The notes under the pieces were generated by a model that had not been told where the DNA came from, ran no database searches, and saw only the letters and a program-made list of their open reading frames with translations. Shown in pieces: positions 1 to 6,923 of a stretch of 14,621 nucleotides of DNA. Position numbers and translations under genes: made by a program. The stretch lies in assembly GCA_938034165.1 (NCBI GenBank), contig CALHKP010000027.1, forward strand, positions 1 to 14,621, written 5' to 3'. Origin of the DNA: an uncultured Clostridia bacterium (lineage in GTDB: Bacteria; Bacillota; Clostridia; Peptostreptococcales; Anaerovoracaceae). How positions within the stretch are numbered: the stretch's first letter is position 1; each line of letters starts with the position of its first letter.

Positions 1-28
1 CTGGCAACGATCACTTTTCCCCGTAAGG

Positions 29-49
29 CAGCTGGTAGAGCACAACCTT
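29..49 (+). other. tRNA D-arm-like scrap at the contig edge
   Basis: The 21 bases here read like the D-loop, the 3' half of the D-stem and the first half of the anticodon stem of a bacterial tRNA (CAGCTGGTAGAGC followed by ACAACCTT). The flanking bases do not complete a tRNA: there is no acceptor stem before it, and no anticodon loop or T-arm after it. In the ribokinase frame this stretch carries a TAG at 36-38, and a TAA lies just upstream at 24-26. The simplest reading is a chimeric or mis-assembled end joined to ribokinase sequence near position 40. The resemblance was judged by eye, so it is tentative. Confidence 0.3.
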
Positions 50-317
50 AGGAGGAGACGGATCACTGCTGGTTACTGAGAACGGGGCAGAGACATTTGC
101 GGCACAGAAGGTTAAGGCAGTTGACACTACTGCGGCGGGAGACAGCTTTACGGCTGCATTCGCTCTTCACATGGTTTCCGGTCACTCATATGAGGAATCA
201 ATCAGATTCGGAAACAGAGTTTCGGCAATCGCTGTAACAAGAAAAGGTGCCCAGACATCAATTCCGACTATGGAAGAAGTAGACGAATTGTTTTATGACG
301 GAGGAAAAAATGACTGA
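39..317 (+). CDS. rbsK: Ribokinase, C-terminal fragment (5' end missing)
   Basis: This is the C-terminal part of a PfkB-family sugar kinase, about 92 codons ending at TGA 315-317. The N-terminal two thirds are absent. The visible signature is TLGGDGSLLVTENG followed by VDTTAAGDSFTAAFA, the conserved PfkB C-terminal motif in which the Asp of AAGDS is the catalytic base; most relatives have GAGD. After it come FGNRVSAIAVTRKGAQTSIP and a short acidic tail, typical of ribokinase ends. Ribokinase makes ribose 5-phosphate from ribose and ATP in the cytosol. The frame is closed upstream by TAG at 36-38, so the first credible codon is about 39; I read this as a contig-edge artefact rather than a true pseudogene. 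The 3' end overlaps the nucleoside hydrolase start by 8 nt, implying translational coupling. Ribokinase fits better than another PfkB kinase because its neighbour releases ribose. Confidence 0.8.
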   Translation, partial: STTLGGDGSLLVTENGAETFAAQKVKAVDTTAAGDSFTAAFALHMVSGHSYEESIRFGNRVSAIAVTRKGAQTSIPTMEEVDELFYDGGKND

Positions 318-1290
318 TAACATGCAAAAAATTCCGGTAATCATTGACTGTGACCCAGGAGTGGATGATGCTCTAGCAATTATCCTTGCACTAAAGCATC
401 CTAAGATTGAGCTTGAGGCAGTATGTTCAGTATCAGGAAACGGGCTGATTGACAATACAACTGCAAATGCTATTAAGGTTCTTTCACTTTGCGGAAGAGA
501 GGATATTCCTGTTTACAGAGGTTCAGCATGTGCGCTCAACGATGAGGCACCTGAAACTGTATCAGCCTTCGGAGATGACGGGTTGGGGGGATATGCTCAT
601 CTGATTCAGACCGAAAAAAAAGAGGAAAATGAAGATGCTGTTGATTACCTCTTGAGAGCAGCAGACGAAAATCCGGGCAAATTCACACTGTTTGCCATCG
701 GACCATGCACTAATATTGCAAAGGCAATTCAGAAAGACGCAAGTTTCCCTTCCAAAATCAAGAAGCTGATTATTATGGGAGGTTCCAAATACACAGGTAA
801 CATGAGTCCTGTTGCAGAATATAACTTCTGGGCAGATCCACTGGCAGCAAACATCGTTATGAATGCAGGATTTGAAGACGCTGTTATGATAGGTCTTGAT
901 GTTACAAACAAGATTGCTTTAGGTGCAGAGGTGAGAGAGATTCTGAGAATTTTCAATACAGATCTTTCTAACTTTGTTTATGATATAACTCGTGTGGGTG
1001 TGGACGAAAACTGGGAAGCAAGAAGAAAACCTGTTGCACCTATGCACGATGTTTTGACAGTCGCATATCTTATCGACGAGTCAATCCTAAAGATGAAAAA
1101 GGCTAATATTGATGTTGTGGTAGACGGAATCGCAAAAGGACAGTCTGTCGTTGATATCAATGGCCACTGGGCAGAAGGAAAATGCAATGCCCTATATGCG
1201 GCAGACGTAGATGTAGACAGATTCTACGAACTGTTTTTAAAGACGGTATTTGACGAGAACGCAAAAGAATTGGAAGAGTACTTCGCATAA
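310..1290 (+). CDS. Nucleoside hydrolase, inosine-uridine preferring type
   Basis: This enzyme hydrolyses the N-glycosidic bond of a ribonucleoside to give free base and ribose. The N-terminus carries the family hallmark DCDPGVDDA at residues 13-21; by analogy to the protozoan enzymes D15 is the general base and D19/D20 bind calcium. Other conserved blocks are GPCTNIA, IMGGS, NFWADPLAA and the C-terminal MHD, whose Asp (D247) would complete the calcium site. The length of 326 aa is normal. I chose ATG 310 because GGAGG at 300-304 lies 5 nt upstream; an in-frame ATG at 295 has no such site. The start overlaps the ribokinase stop. An ECF transporter follows 33 nt downstream, so the enzyme probably acts on nucleosides imported by that system. 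Purine versus pyrimidine preference cannot be read from the sequence, so no rih/iunH symbol is assigned. Confidence 0.93.
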   Translation: MTDNMQKIPVIIDCDPGVDDALAIILALKHPKIELEAVCSVSGNGLIDNTTANAIKVLSLCGREDIPVYRGSACALNDEAPETVSAFGDDGLGGYAHLIQTEKKEENEDAVDYLLRAADENPGKFTLFAIGPCTNIAKAIQKDASFPSKIKKLIIMGGSKYTGNMSPVAEYNFWADPLAANIVMNAGFEDAVMIGLDVTNKIALGAEVREILRIFNTDLSNFVYDITRVGVDENWEARRKPVAPMHDVLTVAYLIDESILKMKKANIDVVVDGIAKGQSVVDINGHWAEGKCNALYAADVDVDRFYELFLKTVFDENAKELEEYFA

Positions 1291-1323
1291 AGTATTCGTA
1301 ATTTGAAAGGAGAAATCAAAAAA

Positions 1324-1920
1324 ATGGCTAAGAAGAAAAATGAAACTTTTTCACTTATGGTAATTCTGCTTATCCCTGTTGCAATTGCAATCAACATCGT
1401 AGGCGGAACACTGACATCAACACTGAAAATCCCTGTAGACCTTGATATGATCGGAGTTCTTCTCGTTGGAGCTCTTGCAGGACCTATCCCTGCAGCAATT
1501 ACAGGTGTACTTACTAACCTTATCAACGGAATTATCGACCCAACATGGATACCATATGCAATCTGTGCATTCTTTATCGGTATCGCAGCAGGTCTTCTGT
1601 CAAAGTACAACATGTACAGCAATATTCCTAAAATCATTCTTTCAGGTATTATCATTGCACTTGTTGCAACACTTACAGCTACACCTATCACAGTATTCGT
1701 ATTCGGCGGAGCTACAGGCGGCGGTGCATCAATGATCGCAGCAGGTCTTATGGCAACAGGAAAAGAAATCTTAGAAGCAGTTCTTTCAGTTTACATCGTA
1801 ACAGAAACTGTAGGAAAACTGATTTCAATCTTTGTAGCTTGCCTGATTATCAAAGCTATTCCTGACCGTACACTTACAAAGTACAAATACGGAATGAATT
1901 TCGTTAAGAGTGCAAAATAG
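1324..1920 (+). CDS. ECF transporter S component (substrate-binding membrane subunit)
   Basis: This is a 198-aa, very hydrophobic protein with a short basic N-terminus (MAKKK) and about six membrane segments. The stretch with DMIGVLLVGALAGP, then AAITGVLTNLI and WIPYAICAFFIGIAAGLL, resembles the riboflavin/vitamin-type ECF S-component superfamily. S components bind the substrate in the membrane and topple when they dock on the EcfT-EcfA-EcfA' module. EcfT and both ATPases follow directly, so this is a dedicated (group I-like) arrangement. ATG 1324 is preferred over the upstream TTG at 1303 because AAAGGAG at 1306-1312 would serve it, although the 11-nt spacing is slightly long. The substrate is unknown from sequence alone; the ribokinase and nucleoside hydrolase upstream suggest a nucleoside. 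I do not recognise it as RibU, ThiT, BioY, FolT or another named S protein. Confidence 0.85.
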   Translation: MAKKKNETFSLMVILLIPVAIAINIVGGTLTSTLKIPVDLDMIGVLLVGALAGPIPAAITGVLTNLINGIIDPTWIPYAICAFFIGIAAGLLSKYNMYSNIPKIILSGIIIALVATLTATPITVFVFGGATGGGASMIAAGLMATGKEILEAVLSVYIVTETVGKLISIFVACLIIKAIPDRTLTKYKYGMNFVKSAK

Positions 1921-1929
1921 GAGAGAAAA

Positions 1930-2697
1930 ATGAAAAGCGAAGCTCAGAAGTCCAATAAAATTGTGGACCTGTACCCAATGACAAAATTTTATATTGCAAT
2001 TGCGGCCGCGCTGACAGCAATCATACTTCCGGGAATTCTTTCCAAGGTTGTCTGCTTTGTTGCAATTAATGTGCTGGCTCTTGCAAGTGGTGTATACTCT
2101 GTATTTTTTAAGAGACTTAAGAATTCAGTAGGAATTCTTTTCATCATACTTCTGATAGTGCAGACTTTCTTCGCTCCGGGAGAAACAGTAATCTTCTCAT
2201 TTTGGATTTTCACAGCCAAGATGGAAGGTCTGATGATGGCTCTGAAGCTTGGATTTATCCTGTCAGCAGTTGCATCTGAACTTGTATGGTTCTTTGCCGT
2301 AACAACAGAAAAAGACTTTGTTCTTGCCCTGGAAAAGAAGGGAATGAGTCCGAAGGCTTCATATGTTGTTCTGTCAACACTTCAGATGGTTCCTGTTCTC
2401 AAGAAGAGATCCCAGACTATCATGAACGCACAGAAGGCGAGAGGTGTGGAAACAGAGGGGAACCTTATTACAAGAGCAAAGGTGTTTGTGCCTACTATTA
2501 TTCCCCTTGTACTGAGCTCAATTCAGGGAACTGAAGAAAGAGCCCTTACACTGGAAGCGAGAGGTTTCTCGGTAGAAGCAAAGAAAACACATCTTTATGA
2601 TATTGAAGCAAGACCGATTGACAAGACTGTAAGCGTAATCACATTCTGCTTATTCGGCTTGATAATTGTTGGGAGGGTATTACTATGGGTTATATAG
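1930..2697 (+). CDS. ecfT: ECF transporter T component (EcfT/CbiQ family)
   Basis: This is the transmembrane coupling subunit of the energy-coupling factor module, 255 aa. It has hydrophobic segments in the first half, one after about residue 105 and one at the C-terminus. The two diagnostic Ala-Arg-Gly motifs of EcfT coupling helices are present: ARG at 170-172 (KARGVETEG) and ARG at 210-212 (EARGFSVEAKK). These arginines contact the two ATPases. GAGAG lies just upstream of ATG 1930, which follows the S-component stop by 9 nt. The 3' end overlaps the next gene by 13 nt, consistent with coupled translation and one polycistronic mRNA. Confidence 0.93.
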   Translation: MKSEAQKSNKIVDLYPMTKFYIAIAAALTAIILPGILSKVVCFVAINVLALASGVYSVFFKRLKNSVGILFIILLIVQTFFAPGETVIFSFWIFTAKMEGLMMALKLGFILSAVASELVWFFAVTTEKDFVLALEKKGMSPKASYVVLSTLQMVPVLKKRSQTIMNAQKARGVETEGNLITRAKVFVPTIIPLVLSSIQGTEERALTLEARGFSVEAKKTHLYDIEARPIDKTVSVITFCLFGLIIVGRVLLWVI

Positions 2698-3533
2698 ATT
2701 TTAAAAATGTAACATACACTTATCCTCTTACAGAGGAACCAAGCATAAAAAATGTGAACCTTTCACTGGAAAAAGGCAAGTTCTACGCAATCGTAGGTCC
2801 TAACGGAAGCGGCAAAACTACACTTTGCAACATATTCAGAGGATTTATTCCTGAATTCTTCCAGGGTGAACTTGAAGGGGAAATTACTCTTGACGGAGTT
2901 TCCATGTCAGAATATACACTTGGAGATCTTGCGAGCAAAATCGGATACGTATTCCAGAATCCGTTCAATCAGATTACAGGTGCAAGAGACAACGTATACG
3001 AAGAAATTGCATATGGACTTGAAAACCTGGGCGTCGAAATAGAAACAATCAAAAAGACTGTTGAAGGCGTTATGGAGCTGACAAACACAAGCTACCTTGC
3101 TGACAAGAACCCATTTGAACTTTCAGGTGGACAGCAGCAGAGAGTCGCCCTTGCCTCAGTTCTTGCTCTTCAGCCGGATATCTTCGTTATTGATGAGCCT
3201 ACTTCACAGCTTGACCCGAAGGAAACAGAAAGAGTCTTCGATATCATAGACAAGATGAAGAAGATGGGAAAAACTATCATTCTCGTTGAGCACAAGATTG
3301 AACTTATTGCAGAATATGCGGACGAAATCATGGTTCTTGAAGATGGTGAGCTCATAAGATTCGGCGAAAAGCACGAAGTTCTGTCCGAACTTGCTTTGCT
3401 GGAAAAGGATATTGAACTTCCTCAGTCTGTTCTTCTTGCAGATGAGCTGAGAAAGAAAGGCTTTGATATTAAAACGGGAATCATCACAAAGGACGAAATG
3501 ATTGAAGAGTTAAAGAGAATTACATCAAAGTAG
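2685..3533 (+). CDS. ecfA: ECF transporter ATPase, first copy (canonical)
   Basis: This is a 282-aa ABC ATPase of the cobalt/ECF type and one of the two nucleotide-binding subunits driving the transporter. It carries Walker A GPNGSGKTT (38-46), a Q-loop in VFQNPFNQ, the full signature LSGGQQQR (146-153), Walker B IFVIDEPTS with D170/E171, and the H-loop His in VEHKIEL. All catalytic motifs are intact, in contrast to its partner. The start ATG 2685 lies inside the end of ecfT and is preceded by GGGAGG at 2671-2676. The C-terminal roughly 60 residues after the H-loop form the ECF-type dimerisation extension (inferred from family length). Confidence 0.93.
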   Translation: MGYIDFKNVTYTYPLTEEPSIKNVNLSLEKGKFYAIVGPNGSGKTTLCNIFRGFIPEFFQGELEGEITLDGVSMSEYTLGDLASKIGYVFQNPFNQITGARDNVYEEIAYGLENLGVEIETIKKTVEGVMELTNTSYLADKNPFELSGGQQQRVALASVLALQPDIFVIDEPTSQLDPKETERVFDIIDKMKKMGKTIILVEHKIELIAEYADEIMVLEDGELIRFGEKHEVLSELALLEKDIELPQSVLLADELRKKGFDIKTGIITKDEMIEELKRITSK

Positions 3534-3545
3534 ATGGAGGGAAAA

Positions 3546-4346
3546 ATGGCACTGATTGAATTTAAAAATGTGGGATTTAGTTATCCAAACGGTTTTTCCG
3601 CTGTCGAAAATGTAAGCTTTGAAATAGAAAAAGGCGAAAACATTGCAATCGTAGGACAAAACGGAGCCGGAAAAACAACAACAGTAAAAATGATTAACGG
3701 CCTTCTCAAACCGACAGAAGGAACAGTAATCGTTGACGGCATGGACACAAAGGAGTACACGACTGCTCAGCTTTCAAGAAAAGCGGGATATGTATTCCAG
3801 AATCCTGACGATCAGATCTTCCACAACAGCGTTGAAGCTGAAATCGAATACGGACCAAAGGTTCTGAAGTTCGACAGTGAGAGAATGGAAAATCTTATCA
3901 AATATGCCGCAAAATATACTGAGCTTGAGGACGAAATGGAAGAAAATCCATACAATCTTCCTCTGTCAGTACGTAAATTTGTAACTATAGCATCAATTAT
4001 CGCTATGGATACAGATATTATCATACTTGACGAGCCTACTGCAGGTCAGGATACTAAGGGAATCAGAGTTCTGGAAAACCTGCTGAAGGAGTTCAAAGCT
4101 CAGGGCAAAACAATCATTACAATCACTCATGATATGGAATTCGTTGTTAACAATTTCGACAAAGTGTTTGTAATGGCACACAAGAATCTGTTAAAGATTA
4201 CAGAACCAAAAGAAGTTTTTGCAGATGAACAACTTCTTGAAGAAAGTATGCTTATGAAACCTTATGTAAGAGAAATCGCAAGCAGCCTCAACCTGCCGGG
4301 TGATATTCTCACAAGAGAAGAACTCGTGGAATACCTGAGCAAATAA
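3546..4346 (+). CDS. ecfA: ECF transporter ATPase, second copy (degenerate ABC signature)
   Basis: This is the second ABC ATPase of the same ECF module, 266 aa. Walker A is intact (GQNGAGKTT, 37-45), the Q-loop is in VFQNPDDQ, Walker B is IIILDEPTAGQD with D162/E163, and the H-loop His is in TITHDMEF. The signature that should read LSGGQ reads LSVRK (140-144) within NLPLSVRKFVTIAS, so one of the two composite ATP sites of the heterodimer should be catalytically weakened. ATG 3546 is chosen because GGAGGG at 3536-3541 precedes it; the ATG at 3534 overlaps that site. The gene follows the first ATPase after 12 nt and is the last of the operon, which ends at a strong hairpin terminator. Family assignment is secure; the functional effect of LSVRK is inference. 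Confidence 0.92.
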   Translation: MALIEFKNVGFSYPNGFSAVENVSFEIEKGENIAIVGQNGAGKTTTVKMINGLLKPTEGTVIVDGMDTKEYTTAQLSRKAGYVFQNPDDQIFHNSVEAEIEYGPKVLKFDSERMENLIKYAAKYTELEDEMEENPYNLPLSVRKFVTIASIIAMDTDIIILDEPTAGQDTKGIRVLENLLKEFKAQGKTIITITHDMEFVVNNFDKVFVMAHKNLLKITEPKEVFADEQLLEESMLMKPYVREIASSLNLPGDILTREELVEYLSK

Positions 4347-4423
4347 CTGCATTATATAAAATAAGAAAGTTTGAACTTTTCAAAAGAGAAGATTTAAAAC
4401 TTTAAAAATATCAAACATTAGAG

Positions 4424-4467
4424 TTGCCACATTAATGATTCATGGTCATTAGTGTGGCAATTTTTTT
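4424..4467 (+). terminator. Rho-independent terminator of the nucleoside/ECF operon
   Basis: A 15-bp inverted repeat (4424-4438 with 4446-4460, one G:U pair) has a 7-nt loop and is followed directly by seven T residues at 4461-4467. It lies 77 nt after the second ATPase stop and is the clearest terminator in the window. Confidence 0.93.
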
Positions 4468-4468
4468 A

Positions 4469-4856
4469 GTGGACAAAATTGATTTGTATCAATGCAGGCG
4501 CCAAGATGCAAGCGCATAATGAAAGTGTATGACAATTATTGATTTAGTAAGAAAGGAATACATAAGGATTATTGTAGAGGATTAAGATTATTGAAAGAGC
4601 GGACTATAGAATACGAGATTAAGTTTGAGGAAGGAGACAGAGATGATCCTGGTGGATATAGGAGGTTAGCTGCCATAGAGGGATGGGTATACACAAGGCC
4701 AGTAAAACGGAAATCGATGACGTTTTATTTCGTATACCTTAAAACCGCTATTTCAGTACAAGATACATTGAAATGCTCGTAGCCGAGGCTTATTCGCTGA
4801 GATATGAATGATTGAAAAATCTTGAAATTTCAATAAAAAACACTTGATTATATGAG
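4469..4856. other. Intergenic stretch with no recognisable gene
   Basis: About 390 nt lie between the ECF terminator and the exporter promoter. A 63-codon frame opens with TTG at 4591 and ends at 4782, with only AGAGG at 4576-4580 as a possible ribosome site. Its product matches nothing I recognise, and it has no clear promoter. An 18-codon ATG frame at 4529-4585 sits just upstream. Small symmetric elements are present: ATTGAT/ATCAAT at 4478-4493 and the perfect 12-nt palindrome TTGAAATTTCAA at 4822-4833. The region may be a decayed gene remnant or plain spacer; I do not call a gene here. Confidence 0.5.
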
Positions 4857-4857
4857 G

Positions 4858-4882
4858 AGGAGTGGTTTATACCGCTCCTTTT
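4858..4882 (+). promoter_or_regulatory. Hairpin with short T-run overlapping the exporter -35 region
   Basis: AGGAGTGGT (4858-4866) pairs with ACCGCTCCT (4871-4879) around a TTAT loop, with one G:U pair, and is followed by TTTT. It occupies the place where the -35 box of the downstream promoter should be (about 4864-4869). It could be a weak terminator for transcripts entering from the left, or an operator for the exporter promoter. The sequence cannot separate the two. Confidence 0.5.
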
Positions 4883-4883
4883 G

Positions 4884-4892
4884 TGATATAAT
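4884..4892 (+). promoter_or_regulatory. Extended -10 promoter of the ABC exporter gene
   Basis: TGATATAAT is a perfect extended -10 (TGn plus TATAAT at 4887-4892). No good -35 is seen at 16-18 nt upstream, where GGTTTA lies within a hairpin; extended -10 promoters often lack one. Transcription should begin near 4899, giving a leader of about 70 nt. Confidence 0.7.
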
Positions 4893-4912
4893 AGTTAGGT
4901 TAAATAAGTGTT

Positions 4913-4935
4913 CGCGCCGCAAAACTTCCGGCGCG
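4913..4935 (+). promoter_or_regulatory. GC-rich hairpin in the exporter 5' leader
   Basis: CGCGCCG (4913-4919) pairs perfectly with CGGCGCG (4929-4935) around a 9-nt loop. It would form about 14 nt after the predicted transcription start and 22 nt before the GGGGAGG ribosome site. It has no T-run, so it is not a terminator. It may stabilise the 5' end of the mRNA or take part in a regulatory structure. Confidence 0.55.
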
Positions 4936-4970
4936 GTTTGAAAGTGAAATCAATATGGGGAGGCATTAAT

Positions 4971-6704
4971 TTGATAAAGACTTTGTTTAAATATTTTAGA
5001 CCTCATAAGAGGATTTTTGCTTTGGATATGTTTTGCGCAATTGCTGTTTCTGCAATTGACCTGGCATTTCCATTGGTTTCCAGAAAGGCAATGTATGAAA
5101 TGCTGCCGCAGAAGATGTATATGGTCTTCTTCGTGCTGATGCTCAGCGTGGCTTTGTTTTATATTTTGCGTTCAGTATGCTATTACATTATGACTTACTG
5201 GGGTCATACTTTCGGTGTTCGTGTGGAGGCAGATATTAGAGCGGATTTGTTTGCACATTTTCAGGGACTTGATTTTGCGTTTTATGATAAGAACAGAACC
5301 GGTAAGCTTATGAGCCGTTTGACAGGGGATTTGTTCGAAATCACTGAGCTTTCCCATCACGGGCCGGAGGACCTTGTGATATCGGTGTTGACAATTGCAG
5401 GTTCACTGATATTTATGTTTACCATAGAGTGGAGACTTGCTCTTATTGTGGCTACCATAATTCCGGTATTTCTTCTGGTGGTAATTGCAATGCGTAAGAG
5501 AATGACCCTTGCATCAGCAAAGGTAAAGCAGAACATGGCATCTATTAATGCCGATATAGAATCTTGCATTTCGGGAATCAGAACTTCCAAGGCTTTTACA
5601 AACGAAGATGTTGATTTTGAACGATTCGGAAAATCAAATGACAGATTCAAAGTAGCAAAAAAAGATTATTACAAGGCTATGGGTTCCTTCAATGCAACTC
5701 AGGAATTTTTTATGTGCATAATGCCTGTAGCGGTAATCGCCTTTGGTGGAAGACTCATAATGGAAGGCAGAATGAACTATATCGATCTGATTACATTCAC
5801 TCTGTTTGTAAATACCTTCATTGCACCTATTCGAAAGCTTGCAAACTTTGCTGAGATTTTCACAAACGGAATGGCGGGCCTTCGCAGATTCGAAGAGGTT
5901 ATGAGCATTGAACCGATGGTAAAAGAAGCCGAAAATCCAATTAATTTTGAGATGACGGAAGGGGCAATCAAAATCGAAAACGTGGGATTTTCATACGGTA
6001 ATGGTGTAGATGTTCTGAAAAACGTGAACCTGGATATAAAGGCGGGAGAAACCATTGCAATTGTAGGAGCTTCAGGCGGCGGCAAAACTACGCTTTGTCA
6101 GTTGATACCGAGATTCTACGATGTTTCTTCGGGCTCAATCAAAGTAGATGGCGCTGATATTAGGGATGTGCGAAAGAAGGCTCTGAGGAGCAATATAGGA
6201 ATTGTGCAACAGGATGTGTTTATCTTTGCTGATACAATCTTTGAGAACATACGATACGGAAAACCTTCTGCGACCTATGATGAGGTTGTGGAGGCTGCAA
6301 GAAAGGCAGAGATTCTTGATGATATAAATGAGATGCCGGATGGATTTGATACTTATGTGGGCGAAAGGGGAACCATGCTTTCCGGAGGTCAGAAACAGAG
6401 AATTTCTATTGCGAGAATCTTCCTTAAGAATCCGAAAATCCTGATTCTTGACGAGGCTACATCGGCTCTTGACACAGTGACCGAAAAGAAGATCCAAAAG
6501 AGCTTTGATGAGCTTTCGGTTGGAAGAACAACTCTTGTAATCGCTCACAGACTTGCGACAGTGAGAAACGCTGACCGCATAGTGCTGATAGAAGATGGAA
6601 CCGTTGCAGAGCAGGGTAAGCACGATGAACTTATGGCTCTGAACGGCGGATATGCAAAACTTTATAACACACAGAAGTTGGGTAAAAAAACAGACCGGCA
6701 ATAA
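4971..6704 (+). CDS. ABC exporter half-transporter (fused membrane and ATPase domains)
   Basis: This is a 577-aa half-transporter of the MsbA/LmrA/BmrA type that would homodimerise in the membrane and export a hydrophobic compound, lipid or peptide. Residues about 1-310 form the six-helix membrane domain, with coupling-region text such as FYDKNRTGKLMSRLTGD and SGIRTSKAFTNED. The C-terminal ATPase has Walker A GASGGGKTT (366-374), Q-loop IVQQDVF, signature LSGGQKQR (470-477), Walker B ILILDEATS with D494/E495 and H-loop VIAHRLAT. The start is TTG 4971, preceded by an excellent GGGGAGG at 4957-4963; a GTG frame from 4908 would run through the leader hairpin and is rejected. The gene is alone behind its own promoter. 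Such exporters are often paired, but no second half lies next to it here. The substrate cannot be deduced. Confidence 0.92.
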   Translation: MIKTLFKYFRPHKRIFALDMFCAIAVSAIDLAFPLVSRKAMYEMLPQKMYMVFFVLMLSVALFYILRSVCYYIMTYWGHTFGVRVEADIRADLFAHFQGLDFAFYDKNRTGKLMSRLTGDLFEITELSHHGPEDLVISVLTIAGSLIFMFTIEWRLALIVATIIPVFLLVVIAMRKRMTLASAKVKQNMASINADIESCISGIRTSKAFTNEDVDFERFGKSNDRFKVAKKDYYKAMGSFNATQEFFMCIMPVAVIAFGGRLIMEGRMNYIDLITFTLFVNTFIAPIRKLANFAEIFTNGMAGLRRFEEVMSIEPMVKEAENPINFEMTEGAIKIENVGFSYGNGVDVLKNVNLDIKAGETIAIVGASGGGKTTLCQLIPRFYDVSSGSIKVDGADIRDVRKKALRSNIGIVQQDVFIFADTIFENIRYGKPSATYDEVVEAARKAEILDDINEMPDGFDTYVGERGTMLSGGQKQRISIARIFLKNPKILILDEATSALDTVTEKKIQKSFDELSVGRTTLVIAHRLATVRNADRIVLIEDGTVAEQGKHDELMALNGGYAKLYNTQKLGKKTDRQ

Positions 6705-6763
6705 GCAGGAAAACGTCAAGGTAAGGGTAAACTAAATATAATATATGACGAAACAGGCCATGC
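6705..6763. other. Short spacer after the exporter gene, nothing recognised
   Basis: This A/T-rich spacer contains TAAATATAATATATG near 6733-6747 and no convincing terminator for the exporter. The first strong terminator hairpin on this strand is at 7060-7093, so the exporter mRNA probably carries the following repeats in its 3' UTR. Confidence 0.4.
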
Positions 6764-6805
6764 TTGACAGTACAGGATTGACAGTGCAGGATTGACAGTG
6801 CACGC
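6764..6805 (+). repeat. Three tandem 14-nt repeats, each starting TTGACAGT
   Basis: The units at 6764-6777, 6778-6791 and 6792-6805 read TTGACAGTACAGGA, TTGACAGTGCAGGA and TTGACAGTGCACGC. Each begins with the perfect -35 hexamer TTGACA, but no TATAAT-like box follows at 16-18 nt, so they are not convincing promoters. Confidence 0.85.
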
Positions 6806-6806
6806 T

Positions 6807-6826
6807 TGGTCGATTGTCCTCGACCA
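6807..6826 (+). repeat. Palindromic repeat, copy 1 (GGTCGA hairpin)
   Basis: TGGTCGA pairs perfectly with TCGACCA around the 6-nt loop TTGTCC. The 20-mer matches copy 2 at 6849-6868 in 18 of 20 positions. Confidence 0.8.
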
Positions 6827-6843
6827 CAAAATGCGTTTTGAAC

Positions 6844-6873
6844 ATATATGGTCGATTGCCATCGACCATATAT
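6844..6873 (+). repeat. Palindromic repeat, copy 2 (GGTCGA hairpin, extended stem)
   Basis: This is a perfect 12-bp stem (6844-6855 with 6862-6873) with loop TTGCCA. The core equals copy 1, and the stem is lengthened by ATATA/TATAT on the outer side. No T-run follows, so it is not a standard terminator. Confidence 0.85.
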
Positions 6874-6923
6874 AGCTAAAAACAGTGCATATTCCAATAG
6901 TCGCAATCTGCGCTGAGTCAGCC

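Noticed and set aside
1224..1691. Minus-strand 155-codon frame opposite the nucleoside hydrolase end and ECF S component
   Set aside because: It is a shadow of a hydrophobic membrane gene; it has no ribosome site and sits inside an obvious operon on the other strand.
4857..4882. T-box-like GTGGT..ACCGC element before the exporter
   Set aside because: The GTGG and ACCGC parts only pair as a simple hairpin, there is no stem I or specifier region, and it lies upstream of the -10 box rather than in the leader.
6135..6719. Minus-strand 194-codon frame inside the exporter ATPase region
   Set aside because: It lies opposite the Walker A, signature and Walker B coding sequence, and its product has no family resemblance.
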